A stretch of 64,000 bases of DNA from JAJYKC01 sp035545735 (GCA_035545735.1 DASZXS010000037.1:1-64000), one strand, 5' to 3'; counted from the first letter of the stretch, positions 17,577 to 24,767 are shown. The notes: a model not told the origin generated them from the letters alone. Made by a program: numbers and translations.

Positions 17577-18164
17577 CTATGTGACGTCTGGACGCAGGTG
17601 AAGGATCAACGCGGCGCAGATCAGGAGAAATCCCAGACGCGGGGCCACCAGAGCGACCACCATCGCAATCATAAAGCCGGCAAGGACCGCGAGCGAGCGG
17701 CGCCTGGCAGCGCGGCGCGTCCGGACAGGCATCCGGCCCGCGTCTGCCTGGTTCAAGATTTGTTTTTCGAAGATGTTATAGGCAACATCGATACAGACAA
17801 ACAGGCCGGCATAGACCGCCACCGGAGACGATGCGAGTCGCGTGCGCGCCACCCACGCGGTCGCAAAGGGTAGGAGGGAAACCAGAAAAAGATGAGCGAA
17901 GTTGGTCCATATCAATCCCGAGGTCAGCCGGCCGACAAGCCGCATCAGATGATGATGATTAATCCAAATAATCGCGATGAACAGGAAACTCACCGCATAG
18001 CTGATGGCCGTCGGCCACAGCGGCCAGAGCGCCGAAAATGCCGGCTGCTCCGGTGCCTTAAGTTCCAACACCATAACAGTCACGATCACGGCAAATACGC
18101 CATCGGTGAATGCCGTCACCCGATCCGGGCTCATCTCCTCACGCACATTGTTTCCGGGTAGCAT
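17577..18164 (-). CDS. TMEM175-type (DUF1211) membrane protein
   Basis: About 195 residues with six hydrophobic segments in a single repeat. The hallmark FTDGVFAVIVTVMVLELK near the start is the FSDGxFA motif of bacterial TMEM175 potassium channels, which assemble as tetramers. ATG at 18164 leaves 28 bases after the upstream hydrolase stop; ATG at 18134 (MSPDRVTAFTDG) is also plausible. The ORF's longer GTG start at 18209 would overlap the hydrolase. It is the second gene of a minus-strand unit led by the alpha/beta hydrolase and faces DoxX convergently. Confidence 0.8.
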   Translation of the reverse strand: MLPGNNVREEMSPDRVTAFTDGVFAVIVTVMVLELKAPEQPAFSALWPLWPTAISYAVSFLFIAIIWINHHHLMRLVGRLTSGLIWTNFAHLFLVSLLPFATAWVARTRLASSPVAVYAGLFVCIDVAYNIFEKQILNQADAGRMPVRTRRAARRRSLAVLAGFMIAMVVALVAPRLGFLLICAALILHLRPDVT

Positions 18165-18192
18165 TTTGGAGACGCGTGCCGACCACCCCAAT

Positions 18193-19107
18193 TCACGACT
18201 TCGCTGCACTCGCGCCGAGAAAGTTCTTCATGGCGGCAGCTATTTCGACGCTGTGCGTCTCGAGGGCAAAATGTCCGGTGTCGAGAAATTCGACCCGGGC
18301 GTTCGGTATGTCCTTTCGATACGCCTCGGCTCCAGCCGGAACGAAGAAGGGATCGTTCTTACCCCAGATTGCAAGCAACGGCGGCTGAGCCTTCCGGAAG
18401 TAATCCTGAAACGCCGGATAGAGTTTGATGTTGGAGGCGTAATCAAGAAACAAATCCAGTTGAATATCTTTGTTCCCAGGGCGATCCAGCAGGGCAGTAT
18501 CCAAGGTGTAAGATTCGGGCGGAACACTCTCCGGATTCTTCACGCCATACGTGTACTGCCAACGGGTGCCTTCGAGCGTCAGAATGTTCCTCCGGATCGT
18601 CTCCCGGTTCTCCCCGGTGGGTTCGGCCCAGTATTTCCGGATCGGCGCCCAGGAATCGCCAAGACCCTCTTCATAGGCATTCCCGTTCTGCGAAACGATG
18701 GCCGTAATCCGGTCCGGATGAGCCATGGCCAAACGGAATCCGGTGGGCGCGCCGTAGTCAAATACGTAAAGCGCGTAGCGCCTCAATTTGAGCGCCTGCG
18801 TGAACGCGTTCAGCGTCGCTGCCAAGCGGTCGAACGAATAGACATAGTTTCGCTCTGAGGGAACTTCAGTAAAGCCAAAGCCGGGGAGGTCCGGCGCGAT
18901 CACGCGATACTCGCTTGCCAGAAGCGGAATGAGTTCGCGGAACATGAAGGACGAGGCGGGGAACCCGTGTAGCAGCAGGACGACGGGTGCATCGGTATCG
19001 CCGGCCGCGCGGTAGAAGACGCGCACTCCATCTGCCTCGATGCGGTCTATCTTCGTGGTTCCAGGCGCCGGGCTCTTCGCCATCCTGGTGGAACGTTGCT
19101 GAGGCAT
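18193..19107 (-). CDS. Alpha/beta hydrolase (haloalkane dehalogenase / epoxide hydrolase-like)
   Basis: A 304-residue alpha/beta hydrolase. The ATG at 19107 follows AAGGAGGG with ideal spacing. The oxyanion motif is LLHGFPASSFMF. The nucleophile elbow reads VFDYGAPTG, so the nucleophile is aspartate as in dehalogenases and epoxide hydrolases, not serine. The catalytic histidine is in DTGHFALE. A cap domain rich in Tyr, Trp and Pro lies between about 135 and 230. The expected substrate is a haloalkane, epoxide or related ester-forming compound, but this is not proven. A sigma-54-type promoter lies about 40 bases upstream. Confidence 0.82.
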   Translation of the reverse strand: MPQQRSTRMAKSPAPGTTKIDRIEADGVRVFYRAAGDTDAPVVLLLHGFPASSFMFRELIPLLASEYRVIAPDLPGFGFTEVPSERNYVYSFDRLAATLNAFTQALKLRRYALYVFDYGAPTGFRLAMAHPDRITAIVSQNGNAYEEGLGDSWAPIRKYWAEPTGENRETIRRNILTLEGTRWQYTYGVKNPESVPPESYTLDTALLDRPGNKDIQLDLFLDYASNIKLYPAFQDYFRKAQPPLLAIWGKNDPFFVPAGAEAYRKDIPNARVEFLDTGHFALETHSVEIAAAMKNFLGASAAKS

Positions 19108-19146
19108 GAAACCCTCCTTATCCAACCGGGTGCAATCGTGTCGAAG

Positions 19147-19161
19147 GCATTCGGCAGGCCA
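19147..19161 (-). promoter_or_regulatory. Sigma-54 (-24/-12) promoter of the hydrolase-TMEM175 unit
   Basis: On the minus strand TGGC (19161-19158) and ATGC (19150-19147) are seven bases apart, giving the GG and GC doublets their required RpoN spacing. The -24 half matches the consensus fully; the -12 half has ATGC for TTGC. The start codon at 19107 lies about 40 bases downstream. Confidence 0.5.
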
Positions 19162-19280
19162 AACCAGGAAGAGAAGGGTATCGGCGGGCTAAGTGGTGTT
19201 CAAATCTCGGGAATCCATCGCACGAGCCGACACCCGCTGCGGCTCTCGACTGACGGAGTCGCGACGGAACTCCGGCACCC

Positions 19281-19296
19281 CGACCAAGTGTGGTCG
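19281..19296. promoter_or_regulatory. Inverted repeat upstream of the hydrolase promoter
   Basis: CGACCA and TGGTCG form a perfect six-base inverted repeat with a four-base spacer. It is about 120 bases upstream of the -24 element on the minus strand and just beyond the end of the sigma-54 activator gene. It could be an enhancer site. A second, looser repeat (CGACT, AGTCG) lies at 19247-19261. Confidence 0.35.
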
Positions 19297-19346
19297 CGGC
19301 TTCCGTCTCACTCGTTGGCGCGCGTGATGCGGCCGCGACAGGCAGT

Positions 19347-21464
19347 TCAAGCTGGGCGGCTGATGCGAAGCTTCTGCATCCGGTACACAAGCGAGGTTCT
19401 TTTCATTCCCAGTCGCGCGGCTGCGCCGTTGCGCCCACCCACTACCCACTTGCTTGCCTCCAGCGCCCGGACGATGTGGTCCCGTTCGACTTCCTGGAGG
19501 CCGCTTATGGGATTGTTCGCCGGCCCGAGCGAGGGAGGGGGCGCCAGCTCGGCGGTTGGCGCGCGCAAGGTGGAGTGCGGGGAGAGAATGACGGCCCGCT
19601 CGATGAAGTTCTGTAATTCCCGGACGTTTCCAGGCCAGCGGTATCCCACCAGAGCGTCCATTGTCTCCGAAGGAATTTCATCGATTTGCTTGTTCATGCG
19701 GCGGGCATAGAATTCCGTGAAGTGGCGAACCAGAATGGGAATGTCATCCGATCGTTGCCGCAGTGCCGGAATTTGAATCGGGAACACTTTCAGCCGGTAG
19801 TACAGGTCTTCACGAAATAATCCCTGCTTCACCATGGCCGGCAGGTCGCGATGCGTAGCGGCAATGAGCCGAACGTCCACCCTGTGAGTGCGTGTGCTGC
19901 CGAGTCTCTCGAATTCCTGCTCCTGCAGTACCCGCAGCAATTTCGCCTGAAGTTCGAGAGGGATGTCGCCCACTTCGTCCAGAAAGAGTGTGCCTTTATC
20001 CGCCAGTTCGAAACGCCCCATTTTTTGGGAGATCGCTCCGGTAAATGCGCCTTTTTCGTGTCCGAACAATTCACTCTCCAGGAGCCCGAGGGGGATCGCT
20101 GCGCAATTCAATTTCACGAAGGTGCGATCGCGGCGCGAGCTTAAATCGTGGATCGCCCGGGCGATCAGTTCCTTACCGGTTCCCGTCTCGCCTAAAATCA
20201 ATACGCTCGAATCGGTGGGAGCAACGACGGATACCAGGTGTAATGCCGCCTTCAGGTCGGGACTCTTCCCCACTATGGCTCCGGTGTGAGCGCGGATCTC
20301 CTCCTCCAGGTAGTGCCTCTGCTTGGTTTCTTTGTCCCGATCCCGGATAGCCCGTTCGTAGTCCAGGGCATTTTCCACCGCAATCGCTACCTGGCGGGCC
20401 ACCTGCTCCAGGAAGAGGACCTCCTCTTTTTCGAACGTTCTTTCGGACCTGCTTAATGCGGTCACAACGCCGACCACCCCTCTTCTGCCGATCAGCGGCA
20501 GATTGCAGCCGGACACCAGCCCCTCTGCCGCAGCCAGGCGATGGAACCGTTGACCTATGCTGTTGCCGAAATTCTCTGGTTCCGCTTGAATCTCCTCCAG
20601 ACGATCAAAAGATTGTGTTTTGCCAGTCCGAAAGGCCTTACCGCAGATCGAGCCGCGAATCGGGATGATCGCGCCATCGCGGATGGAACCTCGTGGCTCC
20701 GGGTTGTACAGGATGGTAACCCGCAATTCCTTGGTATCGGCATCGGGCAGCAGCAAGGCGCAGAAATCGCAGCGCGTCGCGCCCAGAAGATTTGTGGACA
20801 GCGCCTCAAGCAGCCCCGAGATGTCCAGCTTCGATGTGGTGCTGTTCGTGATTTCCAGAAGCAATTGCAGCCGATTGCGCTCCCGCCGCAACGCTTCCGC
20901 TTGAATGTGCCGCTCAATTGCAATCCCCGCAATACGTCCCGCGTTCTCGATCAACTGCAAATCGAGCGCGTCGGGTTTGCGCACTTCACGATAAAGAATG
21001 GCGAAAGTGCCGAGCACGTCCCCTGCGCGGGAGAACAGGGGGCGCGACCAAACGGCGCGAATGCCGTACGGTGCGACCAGGTCACGATAATCGTCCCAAA
21101 TAGGCTCGCGAAGGATGTCGGGGACATACACCGGCTCGCGGCGATAAACGGCCGTGCCGCAGGATGCGCCGCTCGGGCACACACATATGGACCCCACGGT
21201 CGCGGCGAATCCTGGAAGACTGGGAGCGGCAGCACAGAGAAGGTGCTTTCCGTCGGCATCGGGAAGCCAAATTGTGCACATGGCGCCGTCACCCTGCGAT
21301 TCGACCAATTCAGCAATGATCGTCAGGACGTCCGGCAACTCTGATCCGTCCAGAATCAACTTAAGGATGTGGAGGACAGCGTCGCTCGAGAATAGCCTGG
21401 ATTCCTTACGGGTCTCATCCAGCTTCGGCAAGTCCGTGACGTAGGATTGCGTTGCTGATTTCAT
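19347..21464 (-). CDS. Sigma-54-dependent activator with two GAF domains
   Basis: A 705-residue enhancer-binding protein. Two GAF domains occupy about 15-165 and 195-345 (FSRAGDVLGTFAILYRE; GRRGVVGVVTALSRSE). The AAA+ domain follows at about 380-610 with Walker A GETGTGKE, the sigma-54 contact loop GAFTGA, Walker B LFLDEVGDIP and an arginine-finger region. A Fis-type helix-turn-helix ends the protein (NGAAARLGMKRTSLVYRMQ). There is no receiver domain, so a small molecule probably signals through a GAF domain. ATG at 21464 (MKSATQ) was preferred over an upstream start at 21512. The two nearby units with -24/-12 promoters are the obvious targets. Confidence 0.9.
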   Translation of the reverse strand: MKSATQSYVTDLPKLDETRKESRLFSSDAVLHILKLILDGSELPDVLTIIAELVESQGDGAMCTIWLPDADGKHLLCAAAPSLPGFAATVGSICVCPSGASCGTAVYRREPVYVPDILREPIWDDYRDLVAPYGIRAVWSRPLFSRAGDVLGTFAILYREVRKPDALDLQLIENAGRIAGIAIERHIQAEALRRERNRLQLLLEITNSTTSKLDISGLLEALSTNLLGATRCDFCALLLPDADTKELRVTILYNPEPRGSIRDGAIIPIRGSICGKAFRTGKTQSFDRLEEIQAEPENFGNSIGQRFHRLAAAEGLVSGCNLPLIGRRGVVGVVTALSRSERTFEKEEVLFLEQVARQVAIAVENALDYERAIRDRDKETKQRHYLEEEIRAHTGAIVGKSPDLKAALHLVSVVAPTDSSVLILGETGTGKELIARAIHDLSSRRDRTFVKLNCAAIPLGLLESELFGHEKGAFTGAISQKMGRFELADKGTLFLDEVGDIPLELQAKLLRVLQEQEFERLGSTRTHRVDVRLIAATHRDLPAMVKQGLFREDLYYRLKVFPIQIPALRQRSDDIPILVRHFTEFYARRMNKQIDEIPSETMDALVGYRWPGNVRELQNFIERAVILSPHSTLRAPTAELAPPPSLGPANNPISGLQEVERDHIVRALEASKWVVGGRNGAAARLGMKRTSLVYRMQKLRISRPA

Positions 21465-21994
21465 GTAGATCCGTTGTTCGCAATGCCGGCACGTGGACGG
21501 AAACTGCGGCAAACAATCGGCGGTTCGCTGGTGGAAGTCGGATCCGTTTTGCCCGCGGATTTCGGGCCCGCCAGGTTCGCGTCCTCAATCCCAGCCCCAC
21601 GCAATACCAGGGGCCACCTTCTTTAGGGTATACCCATTTGTGATTGGCGCCGGGTTTGTTGGAGCAGAGCACGCGAAATCCCGCGCCTGTCAGGGCGTAG
21701 CCTTTATGTTCTGAAGCAGACACCTCACCCGGCTGCGACAGATTGAGGGGTTCCGCCTGCGGCTGCCTAAAGCTCAGATCGCCCCTGCAGGAACCACTTC
21801 CGTAGCAAGGGATCCGAAACGCCTCGTTTCTCTAGCCCCTTTAAAATCTGGTGCGGAGAGGGGGACACGAACCACCCACGAGAGTGGTCTCGCTAGCACC
21901 TCAACCCAGTTGAGTGGGTTTCACGGGGTATCGTGGAGGCCTAACGAGCTTTCTTTTCAGCAAACGATGTATCGCCCGGTATCGCCGGTCATCA
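21465..21994. other. Long intergenic region left of the island
   Basis: About 530 bases. The only clear item is the tRNA-Leu fragment at 21849-21904. A minus-strand reading frame at about 21580-21723 (MSASEHKGYALTGAGF to WVYPKEGGPWYC) looks slightly protein-like, but it runs on into nonsense and I cannot support it as a gene. Confidence 0.5.
21849..21904 (-). repeat. Distal attachment-site remnant (tRNA-Leu 3' fragment)
   Basis: Fifty-six bases match the 3' part of tRNA-Leu at 24285-24339. The first 18 bases from the CCA end are identical, as are the last 14 through the anticodon loop. Five substitutions and one inserted base lie between. The similarity stops within the anticodon region, so this is a recombination scar and not a second tRNA gene. 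Confidence 0.75.
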
Positions 21995-22963
21995 TCAAAC
22001 CGCTTCAGAACAGCTTGAGTTGCCTGTGCCGTCCGCCTCGGAATAATAGAACGGCTTTTTGAAGGCGAATTTGTCATCCATCATCGTGATGAACGATTTC
22101 CCCAGCGGCTTTCCAAGATTGCTGAGGCCTTCCAGCATCTGGCGGAACGAGTCGTCCAGAATGTCTCGCTTCCGATGCCAGTCCTCGCCGAATGCGTTTT
22201 CGGTCATCTGCAGATACGGCAGCAACCGCGTCACCATCCACCCAAGTTCCGACGAGCGATTGGCGTACATGATATAGGCGTTATGAACCCTGGACGGACC
22301 TATCTGTGGAACCTCACCTTTTTGAAGCTCGTTAATTTCCTGCATTAGAGAATGTGTCCCGCCGTGCATTTCCAGATGGAACATATCGCCCCATTGCTTT
22401 AGGTCTTTCTGGACATCATCCGGTAGCCCGGATGTTTCGCCCGTCATGGCCCCCATGACATCGCGTTCGTTCTTTTTGCGGTTTCGCCTCGTTTCTTTAA
22501 AGTTGGCGTCTGGATCTGACGGCTGAGTGACCGGAAGACCAAGAATCTTTTCAAACGTCGTTATATTACGCGCAACGCCCGCAAAGAGGAACGCGCGATC
22601 TTTAATGTCGCGCATCAACGCATAGCCATCGAGCGGATAGCCCTTAATATACAGAATCTCACAGGCGCGAAACCGGCGGAACAGGTTGAAGAACGCCGTC
22701 AGTGTCACCGCATAGTTCGGCGCGTTCCTGAGCCACCCATGCGATTGAATGTCGCTGATCGCCAGTGTTAAGGTTTCGATGAAGAAGCTTTGGAACGAAC
22801 AGAGCAACGCTTCCTGTCCACGAAAGGTTTTGACCAGACAATCGCTCACCTGGTCTTCGACTTCACTCACGCTCTGCAGGTGGCCACCAACCAGCCCACC
22901 CACCGTGAACGTGGCCACGAGGCGCTTGTACCATTTATCCGTACACATTCGTGGCGCGCTCAT
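21995..22963 (-). CDS. Unrecognised 322-residue island protein
   Basis: I do not recognise this protein. It is 322 residues, soluble and mostly helical by eye, with a short hydrophobic patch near the start (LVATFTVGGLVGGHL). Motif-like parts are GYPLDGYALMRDIKDRAFLFAGV (about 110-132) and FHLEMHGGTHSLM (about 195-207), followed by AYIMYANRSSELGW. The layout of repeated long helices with R-D-x-K-D-R and an H-G-G-x-H resembles DUF5677-like or HEPN-type proteins, which is only an impression. The ATG follows AAGGA. It is the one intact large cargo gene of the tRNA-Leu element, transcribed toward the distal att site. Confidence 0.7.
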   Translation of the reverse strand: MSAPRMCTDKWYKRLVATFTVGGLVGGHLQSVSEVEDQVSDCLVKTFRGQEALLCSFQSFFIETLTLAISDIQSHGWLRNAPNYAVTLTAFFNLFRRFRACEILYIKGYPLDGYALMRDIKDRAFLFAGVARNITTFEKILGLPVTQPSDPDANFKETRRNRKKNERDVMGAMTGETSGLPDDVQKDLKQWGDMFHLEMHGGTHSLMQEINELQKGEVPQIGPSRVHNAYIMYANRSSELGWMVTRLLPYLQMTENAFGEDWHRKRDILDDSFRQMLEGLSNLGKPLGKSFITMMDDKFAFKKPFYYSEADGTGNSSCSEAV

Positions 22964-23165
22964 ATTCCTTCAATCGTAGCGCGGAAACAAAAAACGCAAT
23001 ATTGTTGCGCAGACTGACAATCTTTTCGTCCCGCGACATCTCGCTGTCTCTGTGTGTGAAAACATCGGCAATGTGCAGATGTATGAGGGAAAAAGGATTT
23101 CTGGCATTTGAGCCAACGAAGACAACCCCAACGGACTGATTGCAAGCGTGTTATGCGAATAATAT

Positions 23166-23200
23166 CAACAATTGACAATTGTTGTTAATGGCGGTATTGT
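23166..23200 (+). promoter_or_regulatory. parD promoter with embedded palindromic operator
   Basis: TTGACA (23172-23177) and TATTGT (23195-23200) are 17 bases apart, a sigma-70-type promoter. The -35 box sits inside a perfect palindrome CAACAATT-GAC-AATTGTTG (23166-23184), a fitting operator for ParD autorepression. The start codon follows the -10 box by six bases, so the mRNA is predicted to be leaderless or nearly so. Confidence 0.6.
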
Positions 23201-23206
23201 GCCGGT

Positions 23207-23473
23207 ATGAACGTGAATCTCGGAACCGTGTTCGACCAGTTCGTGGCCGATCTCCTCAAGACTGGCCATTACCAATCCCAAAGTGAAATCCTGCGGGAAG
23301 GTCTGCGGCTGCTCAAAGAGAAAGAGGAGCTAAAACAACTGCGGATTGCTGAGATGCGCAAAGAAATCGCCATTGGTACTGCCGAGGGCGAACGCGGCGA
23401 ATTCGTTGACGGCGAAGAGGTGTTCGCTGAAATCCGCAAACGTAGTGCCGAACGGAAACGCGCCAAGAAATGA
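23207..23473 (+). CDS. parD: Type II antitoxin, ParD/CC2985 family
   Basis: An 88-residue ribbon-helix-helix antitoxin. The N-terminus MNVNLGTVFDQFVADLL and the core YQSQSEILREGLRLLKEKEE are typical of ParD. The C-terminal charged tail, which normally wraps the toxin, is complete. The toxin gene starts in a four-base ATGA overlap, the usual parDE layout, but is cut short. No Shine-Dalgarno sequence is seen ahead of the ATG. ParD normally binds its own operator, and a good palindrome overlaps the promoter. Here it is an antitoxin left without a full partner. Confidence 0.85.
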   Translation: MNVNLGTVFDQFVADLLKTGHYQSQSEILREGLRLLKEKEELKQLRIAEMRKEIAIGTAEGERGEFVDGEEVFAEIRKRSAERKRAKK

Positions 23474-23574
23474 AGCGTTACGTCCTCACGCCACGCGCCA
23501 AGCGGGACGCAGATTCCGTCATGCCAAAAAAAAACGCATTCCGGGTTTCATGCATGCGCTCCCCTTGCCGATAG
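23470..23574 (+). pseudogene. parE: parE toxin fragment
   Basis: The frame begins at the ATG overlapping the parD stop and reads MKRYVLTPRAKRDADSV, the standard ParE/RelE-type beginning. After about codon 17 it runs into unrelated sequence with a poly-A tract and stops at codon 35, where a ParE of about 100 residues is expected. The break coincides with the likely end of an IS3-family element (around 23521), so the toxin was probably inactivated by insertion and later deletion. Confidence 0.7.
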
Positions 23575-23658
23575 TTGCTGCTCGAATTTCGCTGGCGCGC
23601 AGTAGCCGAGAGCCGAGTGAGGGCGTTTCTGGTTGTAGACGCGCTCCAGAAAATCATA
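23548..23658 (-). pseudogene. IS3-family transposase (OrfB) C-terminal remnant
   Basis: The last 36 codons of an OrfB integrase-type transposase: FLERVYNQKRPHSALGYCAP then a short tail to a stop. The YNxxRxHSALGY sequence is diagnostic of the C-terminal rve segment of IS3 elements. The upstream catalytic DDE part is gone; the sequence switches directly into an integrase fragment near 23660. The outer IS end is probably near 23521, where parE is interrupted. Confidence 0.75.
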
Positions 23659-23829
23659 TCGCGCACTTTAGGTCATCGATCTGGCTCCATTCCCACGCGA
23701 GGAACTCGCCCAGCCGAACGCCGGTGAAGTACGCCGTTACGAAAAGCGGCGTCAAGTCATCGGGCAGGGCATCACGCAGCTTGGTGTATTGTTCATCGGT
23801 GGGAAACCCTTGCCGCTTGCTTTCTTCCC

Positions 23830-23891
23830 TGACATCGGGAAGTAGGGAGTGCATTTACCCTGACCATCGGGAAGTAGGGAGTGCATTTACC
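23830..23891. repeat. 31-base tandem duplication in the integrase relic
   Basis: Two adjacent 31-base units share ATCGGGAAGTAGGGAGTGCA and differ only by one added C and one missing C. Because 31 is not a multiple of three, the duplication breaks the integrase reading frame. Confidence 0.8.
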
Positions 23892-24244
23892 TTTAGCGGC
23901 GTGCACTTGCATCCAAGGTTGAGTGCGGTCCGCAAAATAGACAGCTCCCGATTGCAGGTTGCCTCGGATCGCTTTGTCCTTCACTCTCGTGCGCCGGTAT
24001 TCCTTCAATGTCTCAGTCGTGACCCGCGAAACCTTGGTGTGACCAAAGATAAGCCGGATGTTCGCTTCCAGACACCGTCGAGTAATTCACCGCAAGTGAT
24101 CTTTTCAGAAGCGGCGTTGACACTCTCACCGCGCGATGAGCGTTTGAACCTGCCGCGTGTTGACCCAATACGCGACGTACCAAATCGCGCCGTGCTGGAA
24201 GATCGTGCCGGAACCGTAAGAGCTTCGTGCCGGAAGCAAGGAAA

Positions 24245-24263
24245 CCGCTCGTGACGCGAGCGG
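24245..24263 (-). terminator. Weak hairpin downstream of tRNA-Leu
   Basis: CCGCTCG and CGAGCGG form a seven-base stem with a five-base loop about 22 bases beyond the tRNA 3' end. Only TTT follows on the minus strand, so termination would be weak. It lies inside the decayed element. Confidence 0.35.
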
Positions 24264-24284
24264 CTCATAAGTTATTGAAATATT

Positions 24285-24371
24285 TGGTGCGGAGAGGGGG
24301 ACTTGAACCCCCACGAGATTGCTCCCGCTAGCACCTCAAGCTAGTGCGTCTGCCAATTCCGCCACCTCCGC
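24285..24371 (-). tRNA. tRNA-Leu (anticodon GAG)
   Basis: An 87-base tRNA including an encoded CCA. The acceptor arms are GCGGAGG and CTCCGC, the T-arm is GGGGGTTCAAGTCCCC, and a long variable arm typical of class II tRNA is present. The anticodon stem-loop CTAGC-TTGAGGT-GCTAG gives GAG, reading CUC and CUU. It lies 15 bases after the secG stop on the same strand, the same neighbour as leuU in E. coli. Its 3' half is the target site of the adjacent element. Confidence 0.95.
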
Positions 24372-24386
24372 GTGACGTTATAAACG

Positions 24387-24767
24387 TTACTTCGCCGGCG
24401 TTGCCGGGGTTGTTTGCACGGGAACCGGGTGGCTCCCCTGCGGGGCTGGGGTTGCCGGCGCCTTTGCGGGCTGGCTCGATTGCGTCTTCTTTGGCTGCCT
24501 GTCCAACACGCTCGATCCGATCCGGTCGCCCGCGCTTCTTGTCGCCAGGACCGACAGCCAGAGCGACGTCACCATGAAAAGCGCCGCGCCCACCGCCGTC
24601 GCCTTGGAAAGTACCGTGGCCGAACCCCGCGGCCCGAAAGCGGTCTGGGAGCCCATGCCGCCGAAAGCCCCTGCCAGGTCCGCAGCCTTGCCGCTTTGCA
24701 GCAGCACCACGATCACCAGGAACAGAGACACGATCACGTGAATAATTGTGAGGAAAACAGTCAGCAT
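24387..24767 (-). CDS. secG: Preprotein translocase subunit SecG
   Basis: A 126-residue small subunit of the SecYEG channel. Two membrane helices are clear (IIHVIVSLFLVIVVLLQ and AVGAALFMVTSLWLSVL) with the conserved cytoplasmic loop GAFGGMGSQTAFGPRG between them. A C-terminal tail of about 45 residues is rich in Pro, Ala and Gln, longer than in the short SecG of many bacteria. The tRNA-Leu follows directly. It is divergent from an oxidoreductase gene. Confidence 0.93.
   Translation of the reverse strand: MLTVFLTIIHVIVSLFLVIVVLLQSGKAADLAGAFGGMGSQTAFGPRGSATVLSKATAVGAALFMVTSLWLSVLATRSAGDRIGSSVLDRQPKKTQSSQPAKAPATPAPQGSHPVPVQTTPATPAK

Larger units (their letters stand above)
23660..24268 (-). 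pseudogene. Tyrosine integrase remnant
   Basis: Pieces of a phage-type site-specific recombinase lie in different frames on the minus strand. Starting near the tRNA are GSGTIFQHGAIWYVAYWVN (about 24135-24210, SAM-like N-terminal strand pair), then ASEKITCGELLDGVWKR in another frame. Near 23667-23830 there is RQGFPTDEQYTKLRDALP followed by TAYFTGVRLGEFLAWEWSQI, which holds catalytic arginine I. The C-terminal HxxR and tyrosine parts are missing, lost at the junction with the IS3 remnant. A 31-base tandem duplication also shifts the frame. It is a dead integrase placed beside its tRNA-Leu target. Confidence 0.75.
21849..24339. mobile_element. Decayed integrative element at tRNA-Leu
   Basis: The stretch is bounded by direct repeats of the tRNA-Leu(GAG) 3' half (21849-21904 and 24285-24339). 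Next to the intact tRNA lies a broken tyrosine integrase read away from it, as in integrative elements that use tRNA genes. Inside are an unrecognised 322-residue protein, parD, a parE fragment and an IS3 transposase end. The region has lower GC than its surroundings in the 22-23.2 kb part. All mobility genes are damaged, so the element is a relic of about 2.4 kb, probably shortened by deletion. Confidence 0.75.

Noticed and set aside
21580..21723. A short minus-strand frame with protein-like sequence near the island edge
   Set aside because: It has no good start signal, becomes arginine-rich nonsense at its end, and matches no family I know.
21904..21921. A hairpin AACCCA / TGGGTT beside the tRNA fragment
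   Set aside because: There is no T-run on either strand, and it may simply derive from the damaged tRNA sequence.
23346..24254. A 302-codon plus-strand frame through the parD-integrase region
   Set aside because: It crosses parD, the parE fragment, the IS3 remnant and integrase pieces out of frame, so it is a chance opening in decayed DNA.
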